A stretch of DNA of 64,000 nucleotides from Neptunomonas qingdaonensis (GTDB taxonomy: Bacteria; Pseudomonadota; Gammaproteobacteria; Pseudomonadales; Balneatricaceae): the NCBI RefSeq assembly GCF_900113275.1, contig NZ_FOOU01000008.1, positions 62,001 through 126,000 of the forward strand. The letters run 5' to 3'. A program made the translations under genes and the position numbers. The notes under the pieces were generated by a model. That model was not told the DNA's origin. It saw only the letters and a list, made by a program, of their open reading frames with translations, and ran no database searches. Each line of letters opens with the position of its first letter. Position 1 is the first letter of the stretch. Of the stretch, positions 6,668 to 16,258 are shown in pieces.

Positions 6668-8541
6668 ACTGTCAGCTTGCCAGCAAAATTATTAATTATA
6701 TTGAAAGAAATAGACAAGCCGAGCCCCAGACTCTGGCCGCGTCGTTTTGTCGTAAAAAACGGCTCAAAAATATTCTCGCGTAGCTCTTTACTAACCCCTG
6801 GTCCATTGTCCCGTACATGAATTTCTAACCGGTCGTTGTTATGCAGGCATTCAATGCGGATCAGTTTTGTTGGTTGATCCGCAATGGCATCCAGCGCATT
6901 GGTAACCAGGTTGAGGACAACCTGCTCGAGTTGCACAGGGTCTGCATAAACCAGATTATTCTGCATGGGGAAAAGCACTTCTATGCGGGTTAGTTTCCTG
7001 ACCTCATCACCTTCAAGCATGATCAGGACGTTATCAACCACGCGCTGCAGATCGACGACAACCAGATTGTCTTGCTGCTTGCGTGCTAAAGATTTAAGGC
7101 GCGTAATAATCGTGGTGGCGCGTTTGGTTAGATTGGATATCTGGTTTAAATTTTTCTCAGTTTCCTGCAGGCGTCCAGCGTGAAGTAACCGCAGACCATT
7201 ATGTGAATAATGCCCGATGGCCGACAGCGGTTGATTAATTTCATGGGCAATGCCCGCTGATAACTGACCGAGTGCTGCCAGTTTACCGGCTTGTACCAGC
7301 TCTTCCTGAAACGTGGAAAGCTGATTCTGAAAGCTGACCAGAGAACGTGCCATTGCGCCAATTTCATCATTGCCTTTTACCTGTACTTGCTCTTCCAGGT
7401 TGCCATTTGCAATTGAGCGCATGCTGGCATCCAGGCTGGTAATTCTTGCCACCATATTGCGGCCAACATATAGCCAGACAATCAAAATAGAAAATAACAG
7501 ACTGGCGGTGACCATTAACAGCATCCAGGTCCGTCCTGTTTTGATGGTCTCGCGAGCATTGTAAACCGAGCTTTGGGCCGCTTTTTCGGTTTTTTCTGTC
7601 TGTATTGCAATCAGTTGGTTTAACTGGCCAAGCTCTTCTTGAACCTGAGTGAGTAACATCTGGCCTGACTCCAGAATCGCGCGTTCCTTACTACGTAGGG
7701 TAAACATATTGTTTTGTCCCCGCGACAGAAAAATAATATTCACCACGGTTTCTTTTAAGGGTTGTACACCACGCAAATTATCCACCGCCTCAAGGTCATT
7801 TTGGATACGCTGGATGATTTCATCAGAATGAATTTGCGTGGCGATAAGTGAATTCAGGTCGGGTAAGTGCTGTGCCCGGTCTACTAGATTGATCAGAAGA
7901 TTCACATCAGCCTTGATACGATAGACTCTTTGTAAATCAGCATTTATTTCGCTAATCGTCTGTTTGTTGAAGTTGTCGATGGGCATCCAGGAATCAGGAA
8001 AATCCTGGTTGAAGCGATTAAACAGAGTGAGCTGCACACTCTCTGTTAGTGTATTTATATCGCTCAAAAAACTCGATGCTACCCACCTGAGATGCTGGTT
8101 TTCAGATATTTTTTTCTGCTGAATATCCTGCTTTTTTGATACATTGCTATCAAGTTCAGCCAGTGTTGTTTTTAACATTTCAGTCTGCCCCAGGAGGACT
8201 CTTTGAGCCTTATTGTCTTGAGTAACCGCAGAAATGCTCGACAGTAAATCAGCCATGCTGGTTATGTAAAGGTTTAGCTCTTGGCGAATTTCCAGACGAC
8301 TTTGTTCATCTTTCGCCGCCAATAAGCTCGGTGATATCAGGGTTATTTTAGTGCCTAGCTCTTTTAAATCAGCTATCGAACTCAGCGTGCGGATATTACC
8401 CTCCACCACACTGTTCAATTCATTGCCAAGGCGGTTATACGACACCCAGTTGACAATGCTGGCGAGTATGATGAAGGCACTCAATGCGCCAAACGCCAGG
8501 AAAAAACGGCCGCGAATTCCCAACCTATAACTACTTTTCAT
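6598..8541 (-). CDS. sensor histidine kinase, DctB/PgtB type with long helical periplasmic domain
   Basis: A 647-residue membrane kinase: helix 12-32, a periplasmic region of about 300 residues rich in predicted helix, a second membrane helix near 338-360, HAMP to about 412, HisKA with His433 in AGIAHEINQPL, and a HATPase with N box NLVTNALDA, DNGPG and GLGLGLS motifs. The kinase half is of the DctB/NtrB class that pairs with sigma-54 activators, and the activator lies directly downstream. The periplasmic part is not the Cache fold expected of a true DctB; it resembles the helical-bundle sensors of TorS-like kinases. The cue is probably the TRAP substrate, directly or through a binding protein. 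Confidence 0.88.
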   Translation of the reverse strand: MKSSYRLGIRGRFFLAFGALSAFIILASIVNWVSYNRLGNELNSVVEGNIRTLSSIADLKELGTKITLISPSLLAAKDEQSRLEIRQELNLYITSMADLLSSISAVTQDNKAQRVLLGQTEMLKTTLAELDSNVSKKQDIQQKKISENQHLRWVASSFLSDINTLTESVQLTLFNRFNQDFPDSWMPIDNFNKQTISEINADLQRVYRIKADVNLLINLVDRAQHLPDLNSLIATQIHSDEIIQRIQNDLEAVDNLRGVQPLKETVVNIIFLSRGQNNMFTLRSKERAILESGQMLLTQVQEELGQLNQLIAIQTEKTEKAAQSSVYNARETIKTGRTWMLLMVTASLLFSILIVWLYVGRNMVARITSLDASMRSIANGNLEEQVQVKGNDEIGAMARSLVSFQNQLSTFQEELVQAGKLAALGQLSAGIAHEINQPLSAIGHYSHNGLRLLHAGRLQETEKNLNQISNLTKRATTIITRLKSLARKQQDNLVVVDLQRVVDNVLIMLEGDEVRKLTRIEVLFPMQNNLVYADPVQLEQVVLNLVTNALDAIADQPTKLIRIECLHNNDRLEIHVRDNGPGVSKELRENIFEPFFTTKRRGQSLGLGLSISFNIINNFAGKLTVDDDSGSGASFCIQLPEYRRSKP

Positions 8542-8786
8542 AAAAATATGCCTTGAAAAACCTATTTGACATAATAGTCACTTCAGAGATTAATTTGAAA
8601 TTAAGCAGCCATAGAGGAACACAGTCATTAAGTCATTAGCTAAGGGGGGCTGTATCAGACGCGACAGCTTTATCTGTCGCATCTATGTTGCCATAACCTG
8701 CTTGCTTAAGCGGTTATAGTCAAGTGCTATAATACAAGCTACTCTGGATATTCAATTAACTCACTACTCAGGGGCTTTGATAGCCG
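8542..8786. promoter_or_regulatory. divergent control region between the kinase and the orphan binding protein
   Basis: Two inverted repeats lie in tandem: GCGACAG/CTGTCGC at 8661-8680 and ATAACC/GGTTAT at 8693-8717. A TATAAT -10 element at 8728-8733 faces right, with only a weak -35 (TTAAGC). A weak TATTAT/TTCAAA pair faces left toward the kinase gene. The repeats are candidate operator sites for an unidentified regulator. Confidence 0.45.
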
Positions 8787-9854
8787 GTGGTTATTAAAAC
8801 GTTAAAGAATTACTCAGCTTCACTTTTTCTTGTTCTGCTGATGTCGGCTATGAGCGGCCTTTTGATAGCGAACGATACTATCATTATCAAGGCGGTAGGG
8901 ACTTGGGGATATTTCAGCAATTATCCAAAACATGAAGGTCCCTTCTGGAATCAGCATATTGCAGATGTCACGGCTGGAGAGATAGTTGGGGAGATAAAAC
9001 CACAAGATGAGCTGGGCCTGCGCGGTTTTGAAATTATGCACCTGCTTAAGAATGGTGTATTTGATTTTGCCTTTGGGCTACCTGCATATGCCATGCAGGA
9101 AAGCGAAATTTTTGAAGGGGCGGATTTGTCATCTCTGGTGCAGCATATTGGTGTGCAGAGAAAAGTTGCCGCTGCATATTTCCCAACTTTGGAGCGTGCC
9201 TTTTCAGAAAAATACAATGCTAAACTGATGATGCTGTATCCATTCCCCAGTCAGATGATCTGGTGCAAGAATCCAGTGAACAGTATTGAAGATCTGAAAG
9301 GAAAGCGGATCCGGGTATTTTTAACAACGCTTGGCGATTTTGTCGAAGGGGTGGGTGCTATTCCGGTAAGCGTCGCCTATCACGATGTGCCCGACGCTCT
9401 GGAAAAAGACAGGGTTGACTGTGTTATCACCGGGACCATGTCAGCGTATACCGCAAAGTTGTATAAGTTAACGCCTTATGGATTTACTCTTCGGGTTGGC
9501 TGGGGACTGGCATTTGGTGCAATAAATATCAATAAATGGAACCTGTTGAGTGAGTCTCAACAGACACTCCTGCAGAAAGAAATTTCAACGTTAACCGACA
9601 ATATGTGGCAGGAAACCGCTACTGAAGATGCCATTGCTCTCGCTTGTTTGTCTGCTGGGCCTTGTTCGCTGGGCGAAACAGGCAATATGGTTTTAGTCGA
9701 GCCTTCTGAGGCTGACCTTATCAAGCGCGACAAGGTGGCTGCAGATGTGATCTTGCCACGTTGGGCAAAGCGTTGCGGGCCTGAATGCGCCGCTAACTGG
9801 AATCGAACGGTAGGTACCATTCTTCATTTAAGAGCTGAGGTACCAGCTAAGTAA
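8787..9854 (+). CDS. orphan TRAP-type periplasmic substrate-binding protein
   Basis: A 355-residue exported protein (signal peptide with hydrophobic core SLFLVLLMSAMSGLLIA). The DctP-family fold is visible: the segment GKRIRVFLTTLGDFVEGVGA supplies the conserved Arg region, and DALEKDRVDCVITGTMSAY matches the ligand-domain helix. It contains several Cys (ACLSAGPC, RCGPEC) that could form disulfides, unlike the neighbouring DctP. GTG at 8787 is the only plausible start; a CAGGGG Shine-Dalgarno sequence lies 12 bp upstream. No permease genes accompany it. It diverges from the kinase gene, so it may serve sensing rather than transport. That role is inference. Confidence 0.82.
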   Translation: MVIKTLKNYSASLFLVLLMSAMSGLLIANDTIIIKAVGTWGYFSNYPKHEGPFWNQHIADVTAGEIVGEIKPQDELGLRGFEIMHLLKNGVFDFAFGLPAYAMQESEIFEGADLSSLVQHIGVQRKVAAAYFPTLERAFSEKYNAKLMMLYPFPSQMIWCKNPVNSIEDLKGKRIRVFLTTLGDFVEGVGAIPVSVAYHDVPDALEKDRVDCVITGTMSAYTAKLYKLTPYGFTLRVGWGLAFGAININKWNLLSESQQTLLQKEISTLTDNMWQETATEDAIALACLSAGPCSLGETGNMVLVEPSEADLIKRDKVAADVILPRWAKRCGPECAANWNRTVGTILHLRAEVPAK

Positions 9855-9921
9855 ATCACGCTTTTTTGTCGGCCTCGTTTCGTTCACTCGTGGCTTGCGG
9901 CGGATGCATATTGCTCCGGCG

Positions 9922-10996
9922 TTACAGAGTTGTCGCTTTCTTTTGAAGTGACAATAAGGCAGAGAAAGTGACGGCCTCGTTATCAGAGTGAACAGAAATG
10001 CTACCTCCATGGGATTCAATAATGGATTTAGTGATCGCCAGTCCCAGTCCTGTTCCTTCACTTTGTTGTTGGCGGGAAGGATCGACCCGATAAAACCGAT
10101 CAAATAGCTTGGATAGATGTTCCGCTGGAATATTCATACCAGGGTTAGCAATTGAAATACTCGCCATGTTGTCAGTCGGTGTTTCGAGTTGAACGACAAC
10201 CTTTTCTGTTAAATCTAATGGCTGCATCACCGGTTTGATCAGGTCATTATCGCATTTAGCGAGCCACAGCATGTCGCCGACCATTTTTGTTAAACGCTCA
10301 AGCTCCTCTAAGTTTGAATAGATCAGTTCTCTATAAATTTCGGGCTCTCTGCTTTTGTTAAGCGTCACTTGCGATTGAGTGATCAGGTTGGTTAACGGTG
10401 TACGTAATTCGTGGGCAATATCGGATGAGAAGTGCGAGAGGCGCTCAAAGCCTTCCTCCAGACGACCGATCATATGATTGAAAGATTGGGCGAGCTCCAC
10501 TAACTCAATAGGAACAGTGGCGGTGTCGATACGCAAATGGAGGTGATTGGTTTCAATTTCATGCAAGCGGTTGCTCTGGCCTCGAAGCGGCAGGTGGCCT
10601 TGTCGAATGCCCAGCCAGGTAATGAGGAGCGTTGCTACGCCTGTGCCCAGCATGATGAACCATAAACTCTGACGAAACTCGTTGAGAAACTGCAGATGAA
10701 AACCCATGTCTACTGCAGCCGTTACACGAAAAGAGGCACCGTTTTCAGAAATATTGAACTGCATTCGACTGAACTGCACTTGACTTAAGAGTCTGGTTTG
10801 ACTGCATCAGAACGTTTTCTATCGATTGAGTAATCACCTGCAGTTCAGCAGCATCCTGCTGCATAAAGTGCTGATTGACTGACGATATGACCAGAGAGGC
10901 GGTGAGGAACAGACTGAATCCTATGGCGAGGCTGACAAAAAGCAACACACGCAGTGTGAGTGAGATAGGGCGGACTTTACCCGCAAGCATCATCAT
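9922..10996 (-). pseudogene. decayed CopS/CusS-type copper sensor kinase
   Basis: The remains read in two frames. The 5' part starts at one of the ATGs at 10990-10996, overlapping the end of copR, and encodes the first membrane helix plus about 40 periplasmic residues before a TGA at 10745. The 3' part, about 285 codons in another frame, has the second membrane helix, HAMP, an intact HisKA His (IAHELRTPLTN) and the ATPase motifs LFDRFYRVDPSR and GTGLGLAI. Most of the periplasmic domain is missing. The ATPase jumps from PLDLTEK to VVVQLETP, lacking about 60 residues including the N box that binds Mg-ATP. A frameshift could be a sequencing error; the N-box loss could not. Confidence 0.82.
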
Positions 10997-11669
10997 CTTC
11001 CCAATCCAGTTTGTAACCCATACCACGAACGGTGTGGATAAGTTTGGGTTCAAAATTGTCATCGACCTTTGCTCGTAATCTTCTAATGGCCACATCGATC
11101 ACATTAGTATCGCTGTCAAAGTTCATATCCCATACTTGGGATGCAATTAAGGTACGTGGAAGTACTTCACTCTGGCGGCGTACCAGCAATTCGAGTAGTG
11201 AAAACTCTTTCTGGCTGAGTGCTATTTTTTTACCCGAACGAGTGGCGCGACGCCGGGGTAAATCGAGTATCAGGTCGGCTATGGTCAGTTGACTTGCTAA
11301 ATTGGAGCCAGATCCCCGGCGTAGTAAGGTGCGAATTCTGGCCAGCAGTTCGGCAAAGGCAAAGGGTTTAACGAGGTAATCATCAGCGCCTAGCTCCAGC
11401 CCTTTGACGCGATCATCAACACTGTCCCGGGCAGTGAGAAATAATACCGGTGTTTGGTGTCCGGCTTCGCGAAATGACCTGAGGATTCGCCATCCGTCGA
11501 CATCAGGCAGCATCACGTCGAGAACGATTAACTCGAATTGCTCTGTCATTGCCAGATGGTAGCCATCCAGACCATTACGCGCCAATGTGATCATAAACCC
11601 CGCTTCTGTCAGCCCTTGGCGCACATAATCACCGGTTTTTACTTCGTCTTCGACCACAAGAAGTCGCAC
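10977..11669 (-). CDS. copR: copper-responsive response regulator, OmpR family
   Basis: A 230-residue two-domain regulator: receiver with phosphoacceptor Asp in [14 protein letters not shown] near residue 51 and Lys in VKPFAF, then a winged helix ([17 protein letters not shown] ... [14 protein letters not shown]). Length and sequence fit the CopR/CusR/PcoR heavy-metal group. It diverges from copA and a CopR box lies between them, so copA is the expected target. Its partner kinase gene, overlapping its 3' end, is broken. All receiver and DNA-binding elements appear intact. Confidence 0.92.
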   Translation of the reverse strand: MRLLVVEDEVKTGDYVRQGLTEAGFMITLARNGLDGYHLAMTEQFELIVLDVMLPDVDGWRILRSFREAGHQTPVLFLTARDSVDDRVKGLELGADDYLVKPFAFAELLARIRTLLRRGSGSNLASQLTIADLILDLPRRRATRSGKKIALSQKEFSLLELLVRRQSEVLPRTLIASQVWDMNFDSDTNVIDVAIRRLRAKVDDNFEPKLIHTVRGMGYKLDWEDDDACG

Positions 11670-11761
11670 AGCTTATCTCCTGCTTTAAATACTGAAGGGC
11701 AGTTTATCTCAAGTTTAGGGTAAGTTTAGTGCACGGAAGTTCACCGCCAGATGACCCACAG

Positions 11762-11776
11762 ATTACAACTTTGTCA
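11762..11776 (-). promoter_or_regulatory. CopR box upstream of copA
   Basis: Read on the minus strand the site is TGACA-AAGTT-GTAAT, an exact fit to the published Pseudomonas-type CopR box (TGACA-N5-GTAAT). It lies 47 bp before the copA ATG and between the divergent copR and copA genes, so it can serve both. Confidence 0.75.
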
Positions 11777-11822
11777 TCTTTTGGTCATGCTGGTGTCAGC
11801 GGGAGCGGTCTAGAGTAAGCGC

Positions 11823-13661
11823 ATGACTACCAAGATAGATGATTGCATTGGAGCATCAGTACATATGAAGCAAGACGAATCTGCGTTAATTCCTCACACT
11901 CGTTTGTCACGACGGCTTTTTGTAAAAGGTCTGGCAGCGGGTGGTGTCTTATCGGCAATGCCGAGGCTGCTTTCTGCTAACACAAACGATACTCGCCTGG
12001 GCTCAGCACCGGTACTGAGCGGCCAGCTAATCACGTTGGTTATTGCTGAAACACCTGTGAATTTTACCGGTGTTAGGCGCATGGCAACCACTATCAATGG
12101 ATCTATTCCTGCTCCGACTCTGCGTTTGCGTGAAGGTAATGAGGTGACTATTCGTGTGAGTAACCGTCTCTCCGTTGCTACCTCCATTCATTGGCATGGA
12201 ATTATCCTTCCTTACGAAATGGATGGTGTACCAGGTATAAGTTTTCGCGGTATAGCGTCGGGAGAGACCTTTGAGTACCGCTTTACGTTAAAACAAAGCG
12301 GTACATACTGGTACCACTCGCATAGTGGTTTTCAGGAGATGACCGGAATGTACGGCGCACTCATTGTTGAGCCGCGCGAAGGTGAGTCGATTCAGGCAGA
12401 TCAGGATCATGTGATACAACTATCAGACTGGACCGATGAAGATCCTATGTCTGTGTTCTCCAGGTTGAAAGTGCAAAGTGATTTTTATAACTTCAATCAA
12501 CCGGTAGTGGGTGACTTTTTACAAGATGCGTCAACCATTGGAATGAAAGGTGCTTTTGAAAAACGCCAGATGTGGAATCAGATGCGGATGAGTCCTACTG
12601 ATTTAGCCGATGTATCTGCCGCCACCTTTACGTATCTTATGAATGGTATGACACCCGCGGGCAACTGGAATGGATTATTTAATCAGGGTGAGCGTGTACG
12701 ACTGCGCTTTATCAATGGCTCCAGTAATACTTTTTACGATGTTAGAATCCCGGGTTTGAGCCTGAGTGTTGTGCAGGCCGATGGTCAGAACGTGAAACCG
12801 GTCAGCGTCGATGAGTTCCGCTTTGGCCCCGGTGAAACGTACGACGTTGTTGTTGAACCTGAAGGTGATGCATACAGCATTTTTGCACAAAGCATGGACC
12901 GATCGGGTTATGCTCGCGGTACCTTGTCTGTTCGTCCGGGGCTTGCTGCCCCTGTGCCAGAACTTGATCCCGTTGAATGGCTTGCTATGAGTGACATGAT
13001 GGGCGCAATGGACCACAGCTCTATGAAAGGTATAGACCACAGTGCCATGAAGGGCATGGATCACAGTGCCATGGAAGGTATGGATCATAGCTCAATGGGA
13101 CATAGCATGGAGACGAACCCTCTGGCGAAGCCTTCACAAACGGTTCGCCATGCAAGCACGGAATACGGTCCGTCTGTCGATATGCGTGTTGATACGCCAC
13201 GTACTAATTTGGATGACCCGGGTATCGGGCTGCGTAATAATGGCCGGCGTGTATTAACACAGGCTGATTTACGTTCAATTAATGGTGTACTGGATGATGA
13301 TCGTGCACCGACGCGGGAGATAGAGCTGCATCTGACCGGCAATATGGAGCGTTATAGCTGGTCAATTGATGGGCTTGAGTTTGGTAAGAGCACACCGGTT
13401 TCGATGCGGCAAGGCGAGCGGCTGCGGGTTATTTTACAAAATGACACTATGATGACTCATCCCATGCACTTACATGGTATGTGGAGTGATGTGGAGTCTG
13501 CCGAGGGCGATTTGCTAGTCCGTCGTCATACTATCTCTGTGCAATCCGCCCAACGGGTTAGTTTTTTAACAACACCGCATGATGTTGGGCGCTGGGCCTG
13601 GCATTGCCATCTTCTTTTTCATATGGATGCGGGGATGTTCCGCGAAGTGGTGGTGTCATGA
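11823..13661 (+). CDS. copA: copper-resistance multicopper oxidase, CopA/PcoA family
   Basis: A 612-residue periplasmic oxidase. A twin-arginine signal (SRRLFVKG, Arg30-Arg31) shows export of the folded, copper-loaded enzyme. Three cupredoxin domains follow, with the copper ligands HWHG and HSH in domain 1 and HPMHLHG plus HCHLLFHMDAGM in domain 3. Between them lies a Met/His-rich stretch with four DHS(S/A)M-type repeats (about residues 395-425) that binds extra copper. It probably oxidises Cu(I) to the less toxic Cu(II). A second in-frame ATG at 11865 could be the true start. The stop overlaps the copB ATG. Confidence 0.94.
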   Translation: MTTKIDDCIGASVHMKQDESALIPHTRLSRRLFVKGLAAGGVLSAMPRLLSANTNDTRLGSAPVLSGQLITLVIAETPVNFTGVRRMATTINGSIPAPTLRLREGNEVTIRVSNRLSVATSIHWHGIILPYEMDGVPGISFRGIASGETFEYRFTLKQSGTYWYHSHSGFQEMTGMYGALIVEPREGESIQADQDHVIQLSDWTDEDPMSVFSRLKVQSDFYNFNQPVVGDFLQDASTIGMKGAFEKRQMWNQMRMSPTDLADVSAATFTYLMNGMTPAGNWNGLFNQGERVRLRFINGSSNTFYDVRIPGLSLSVVQADGQNVKPVSVDEFRFGPGETYDVVVEPEGDAYSIFAQSMDRSGYARGTLSVRPGLAAPVPELDPVEWLAMSDMMGAMDHSSMKGIDHSAMKGMDHSAMEGMDHSSMGHSMETNPLAKPSQTVRHASTEYGPSVDMRVDTPRTNLDDPGIGLRNNGRRVLTQADLRSINGVLDDDRAPTREIELHLTGNMERYSWSIDGLEFGKSTPVSMRQGERLRVILQNDTMMTHPMHLHGMWSDVESAEGDLLVRRHTISVQSAQRVSFLTTPHDVGRWAWHCHLLFHMDAGMFREVVVS

Positions 13662-14467
13662 AACGCTTGAGTGATGTTGACGCGTTAAAGCCGCTGACTA
13701 TCTTAGCTATGTTTGCAATGATTAGCAGTCCTTTGCTAGCTCAAGCTGAGATTCGCGACCCTCATGCCTACTCAAATGGATATACGTTGGAAGAGGGGCC
13801 GTATGCCTTAGCAGGACCACGTCTGCTAAAGTTAGCTGACGAGCATAAATTCTGGGCAATTCAGGGTAATCGTGTCGAATACGATGCTGACAGTGAGAAT
13901 GGTGTATTTGAGATACAAGGCTGGTACGGTTCCACGTATGAGCGTCTGGTTATCAAATTTGACGGTGATGTCGCTAACGGGCGTCTGCAAGAAAGCCAGA
14001 CAGGTGTTGTCTGGAGCCACGCTTACAGTACTTTTTTCGATACGCAATGGGGCGTACGACTTGACCACTATGATGCAGGCACTGACCGGCAGTGGATTTC
14101 TGTTGGATTTCAGGGATTAGCGCCATACTGGTTTGAGTTAGAAATGACTGCTTATCTGGGTGAAAGTGGCCGTACGGCTATTTCACTTGCAGCCGAATAT
14201 GAGTTATTGCTTAGCCAGCGGTTGGTTTTGCACCCGAGCGCTGAACTGAGTTTATATGGGAAGAATGATGTCGAAAACAGATTAGGTGAGGGGTTGTCGG
14301 ATGCCTCGCTTGGATTAAGGTTACGCTACGAAATCACACGTCAGTTCGCACCTTATGTGGGTGTCGAGTGGACAAGTAAGCTGGGCAAAACGGCGGATAT
14401 TGCCAGGGCCGCTGATGAATCTATTCGTGATACACGTTATGTCGTAGGTATGAGGTTTTGGTTATAA
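13658..14467 (+). CDS. copB: copper-resistance outer membrane protein CopB
   Basis: A 269-residue protein starting at the ATG that overlaps the copA stop (ATGA). Signal peptide ends near LLAQA. The remainder alternates in beta-strand fashion and ends in aromatic FWL, as outer membrane beta-barrels do, and matches the CopB/PcoB family (GWYGSTYERLVIKFDGD, YVGVEWTSKLGKTADIAR, DTRYVVGMRFWL). Many CopB proteins have a long Met/His-rich N-terminal region; here it is absent, so this is the short form. It works with CopA in the periplasm and outer membrane to sequester or release copper. Confidence 0.92.
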   Translation: MKRLSDVDALKPLTILAMFAMISSPLLAQAEIRDPHAYSNGYTLEEGPYALAGPRLLKLADEHKFWAIQGNRVEYDADSENGVFEIQGWYGSTYERLVIKFDGDVANGRLQESQTGVVWSHAYSTFFDTQWGVRLDHYDAGTDRQWISVGFQGLAPYWFELEMTAYLGESGRTAISLAAEYELLLSQRLVLHPSAELSLYGKNDVENRLGEGLSDASLGLRLRYEITRQFAPYVGVEWTSKLGKTADIARAADESIRDTRYVVGMRFWL

Positions 14468-14520
14468 CAGGCTTTATAAACGTAAAAATAATATATTTTT
14501 AAGATATTCAGGAGTTAATC

Positions 14521-14832
14521 ATGAAGAACAAACAACTTGGCGTATTGATTGCTGTACCTGCACTCATGCTGGCGTTTTCTGTACAAGCGCATAGCGAGAA
14601 AGAGCATATGGAAAAGGCAGAGAATCCAGACTGTGCCGCGATGAACAGCATGGATCATAGCAAAATGGATATGAATGATCCTGTTGTCATGGCGATGATG
14701 CAGCAGTGCATGAGTAGCATACACGGCTCAGCAGAAGCAGAGAGCGCACCTCATGGACATGGCAATAGTCATGGCGAACCGATGACAGGTGCTGATAAGG
14801 CGGGTGAGCATATGCAGGCTCCCGCTAAGTAA
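14521..14832 (+). CDS. small Met/His-rich exported protein, probable copper binder
   Basis: A 103-residue protein with a signal peptide ending at VQAHS. The mature part is dominated by Met and His clusters (NSMDHSKMDMNDP, MAMMQQCMSS, HGHGNSHGEPM) like the repeats in CopA, so a periplasmic copper-binding role is likely. It follows copB by 53 bp with a good AGGAG Shine-Dalgarno sequence. I do not recognise a named family. Confidence 0.75.
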   Translation: MKNKQLGVLIAVPALMLAFSVQAHSEKEHMEKAENPDCAAMNSMDHSKMDMNDPVVMAMMQQCMSSIHGSAEAESAPHGHGNSHGEPMTGADKAGEHMQAPAK

Positions 14833-14981
14833 TAAATACAAGCAGTAAACAAATGAAAACAGTAATCAATAAAAAAATAGCTACTTAATAAAGCTTCTTA
14901 ACATAGCTTTTTATAAATGGTTACTTGAGGTTGCCCTTGCCGAGAGAGCGGCAGGGGTAGCTACTGACGGGAGATTATCCG

Positions 14982-15557
14982 ATGACAGCTTTTAAAAAAA
15001 AGGGAGGGTGTTTCAAGCGGCTGATGGCAGTGGCGGGAGCAACGATAGGAGTTATCGTGTTAGGAGGCGTGGCGTTTATCTATTCGGGTTTATACCCCAT
15101 GGGTGCCGATGATCCTCACTCTGATATCACCACCTGGGCGTTAAAGACATTACGTGAGAATTCAATCGCTAGCGCCTCTAAGGATATTGAGGTGCCGTCG
15201 GATCTGAATTCGGTCGAGCGCTTACTCAAAGGCGGTGCCGACTACAATGATATGTGTGCTGGCTGTCATCTTAAACCGGATCAAAAGGAAAGTGATTTTA
15301 CCTTAGGGTTGTATCCGGTACCGCCAAATTTAGCAGATATTACACTGACTGCGGCTGATGAAAAAGCAGCCGATCAGCGAAATTTCTGGATTATTAAACA
15401 TGGTATTAAGGCTTCCGGAATGCCTGCGTGGGGCCCGGGGCATGATGATGTGCGTATCTGGAACATGGTGGCTTTTCTCAAGCGTTTGCCTGAACTGACG
15501 GCGGCTCAATATCAGATACTGACCGCACGTGGAGAAAATGATCCCGGACATCATTAA
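14982..15557 (+). CDS. membrane-anchored c-type cytochrome
   Basis: A 191-residue protein with one N-terminal membrane helix (VIVLGGVAFIYSG after a basic start) and a single haem-binding CAGCH motif near residue 90. An axial Met is available in GIKASGMPAWGPGH. This is a class I monohaem cytochrome c of the kind found next to copper-resistance and oxidase genes. It should face the periplasm and carry electrons. It lies 149 bp after the Met/His-rich gene and 57 bp before a second cytochrome gene. Confidence 0.87.
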   Translation: MTAFKKKGGCFKRLMAVAGATIGVIVLGGVAFIYSGLYPMGADDPHSDITTWALKTLRENSIASASKDIEVPSDLNSVERLLKGGADYNDMCAGCHLKPDQKESDFTLGLYPVPPNLADITLTAADEKAADQRNFWIIKHGIKASGMPAWGPGHDDVRIWNMVAFLKRLPELTAAQYQILTARGENDPGHH

Positions 15558-15614
15558 CATAGCCAGTCACTCACTTTAGTTGCTCTCATCAGGCACGAAA
15601 GAAGGTTAACAATA

Positions 15615-16028
15615 ATGTACAAGAGACAATGGGTAACCGGGATATTTATAGTGGGCTTTCTGTTGAATAGTTCCTTTGCGTTGGCAGAGCATTTTAATGG
15701 CCATGTGAATGTTAAGGTGGGGACTTTGACGGCTGCGGCGCAAAAGGGGCAGTTGGCTTTTAATAATACGTGTGCCGCATGCCATGGTAATAATGGAGAA
15801 GGATCTCTTCAGGGACCTCCGTTGATTCATGCCCTTTATAATCCCGGGCATCATTCTAATCAGTCTTTTTATTCCGCTGTGCGCAACGGCGTACAACAAC
15901 ATCATTGGCCCTATGGAAATATGCCCGCTCAAGAAGGGGTTGGTTTTTCAGATATGGCAGTCATTGTGAAGTTTGTGCGTGAAGTACAGCAGCAAAATGG
16001 TATTGTTCAGAAAAAGCACAAAATGTAA
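15615..16028 (+). CDS. periplasmic c-type cytochrome
   Basis: A 137-residue exported protein: signal peptide (cleavage near ALAEH), one CAACH haem motif near residue 57, and an axial Met in YGNMPAQEG. It fits a small class I cytochrome c (cytochrome c55X/CccA-like). With the preceding cytochrome it forms a pair at the end of the copper block; both could accept electrons from copper oxidation, which is inference. No hairpin with a T run is seen after the stop. Confidence 0.87.
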   Translation: MYKRQWVTGIFIVGFLLNSSFALAEHFNGHVNVKVGTLTAAAQKGQLAFNNTCAACHGNNGEGSLQGPPLIHALYNPGHHSNQSFYSAVRNGVQQHHWPYGNMPAQEGVGFSDMAVIVKFVREVQQQNGIVQKKHKM

Positions 16029-16258
16029 TCCGGATTAAGAGCATTTACTAAAGAGAGTAGTGTGTCAGTTTTGCTGGAATTTACCCGTCAGGAGAAAGGT
16101 CGGTGCCTGGCCTGCTGATAGAATTGATATAAAAACAGCACGTTGGAAGCCTGCAAGGTGTTGAGTCAGCGATTTTTTGGCGAGAATGTAACCTTTTATA
16201 TAAAAAAAGGGCTTTTCTTCTACGGAAAGCCTCCACAATTACGTTCGAAATCCTGTAT

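Noticed and set aside
16210..16231. A hairpin with a run of A on its left, looking like a minus-strand terminator.
   Set aside because: No minus-strand gene ends there; on the plus strand it lacks a T run. It may be incidental structure upstream of the fusA2 promoter.
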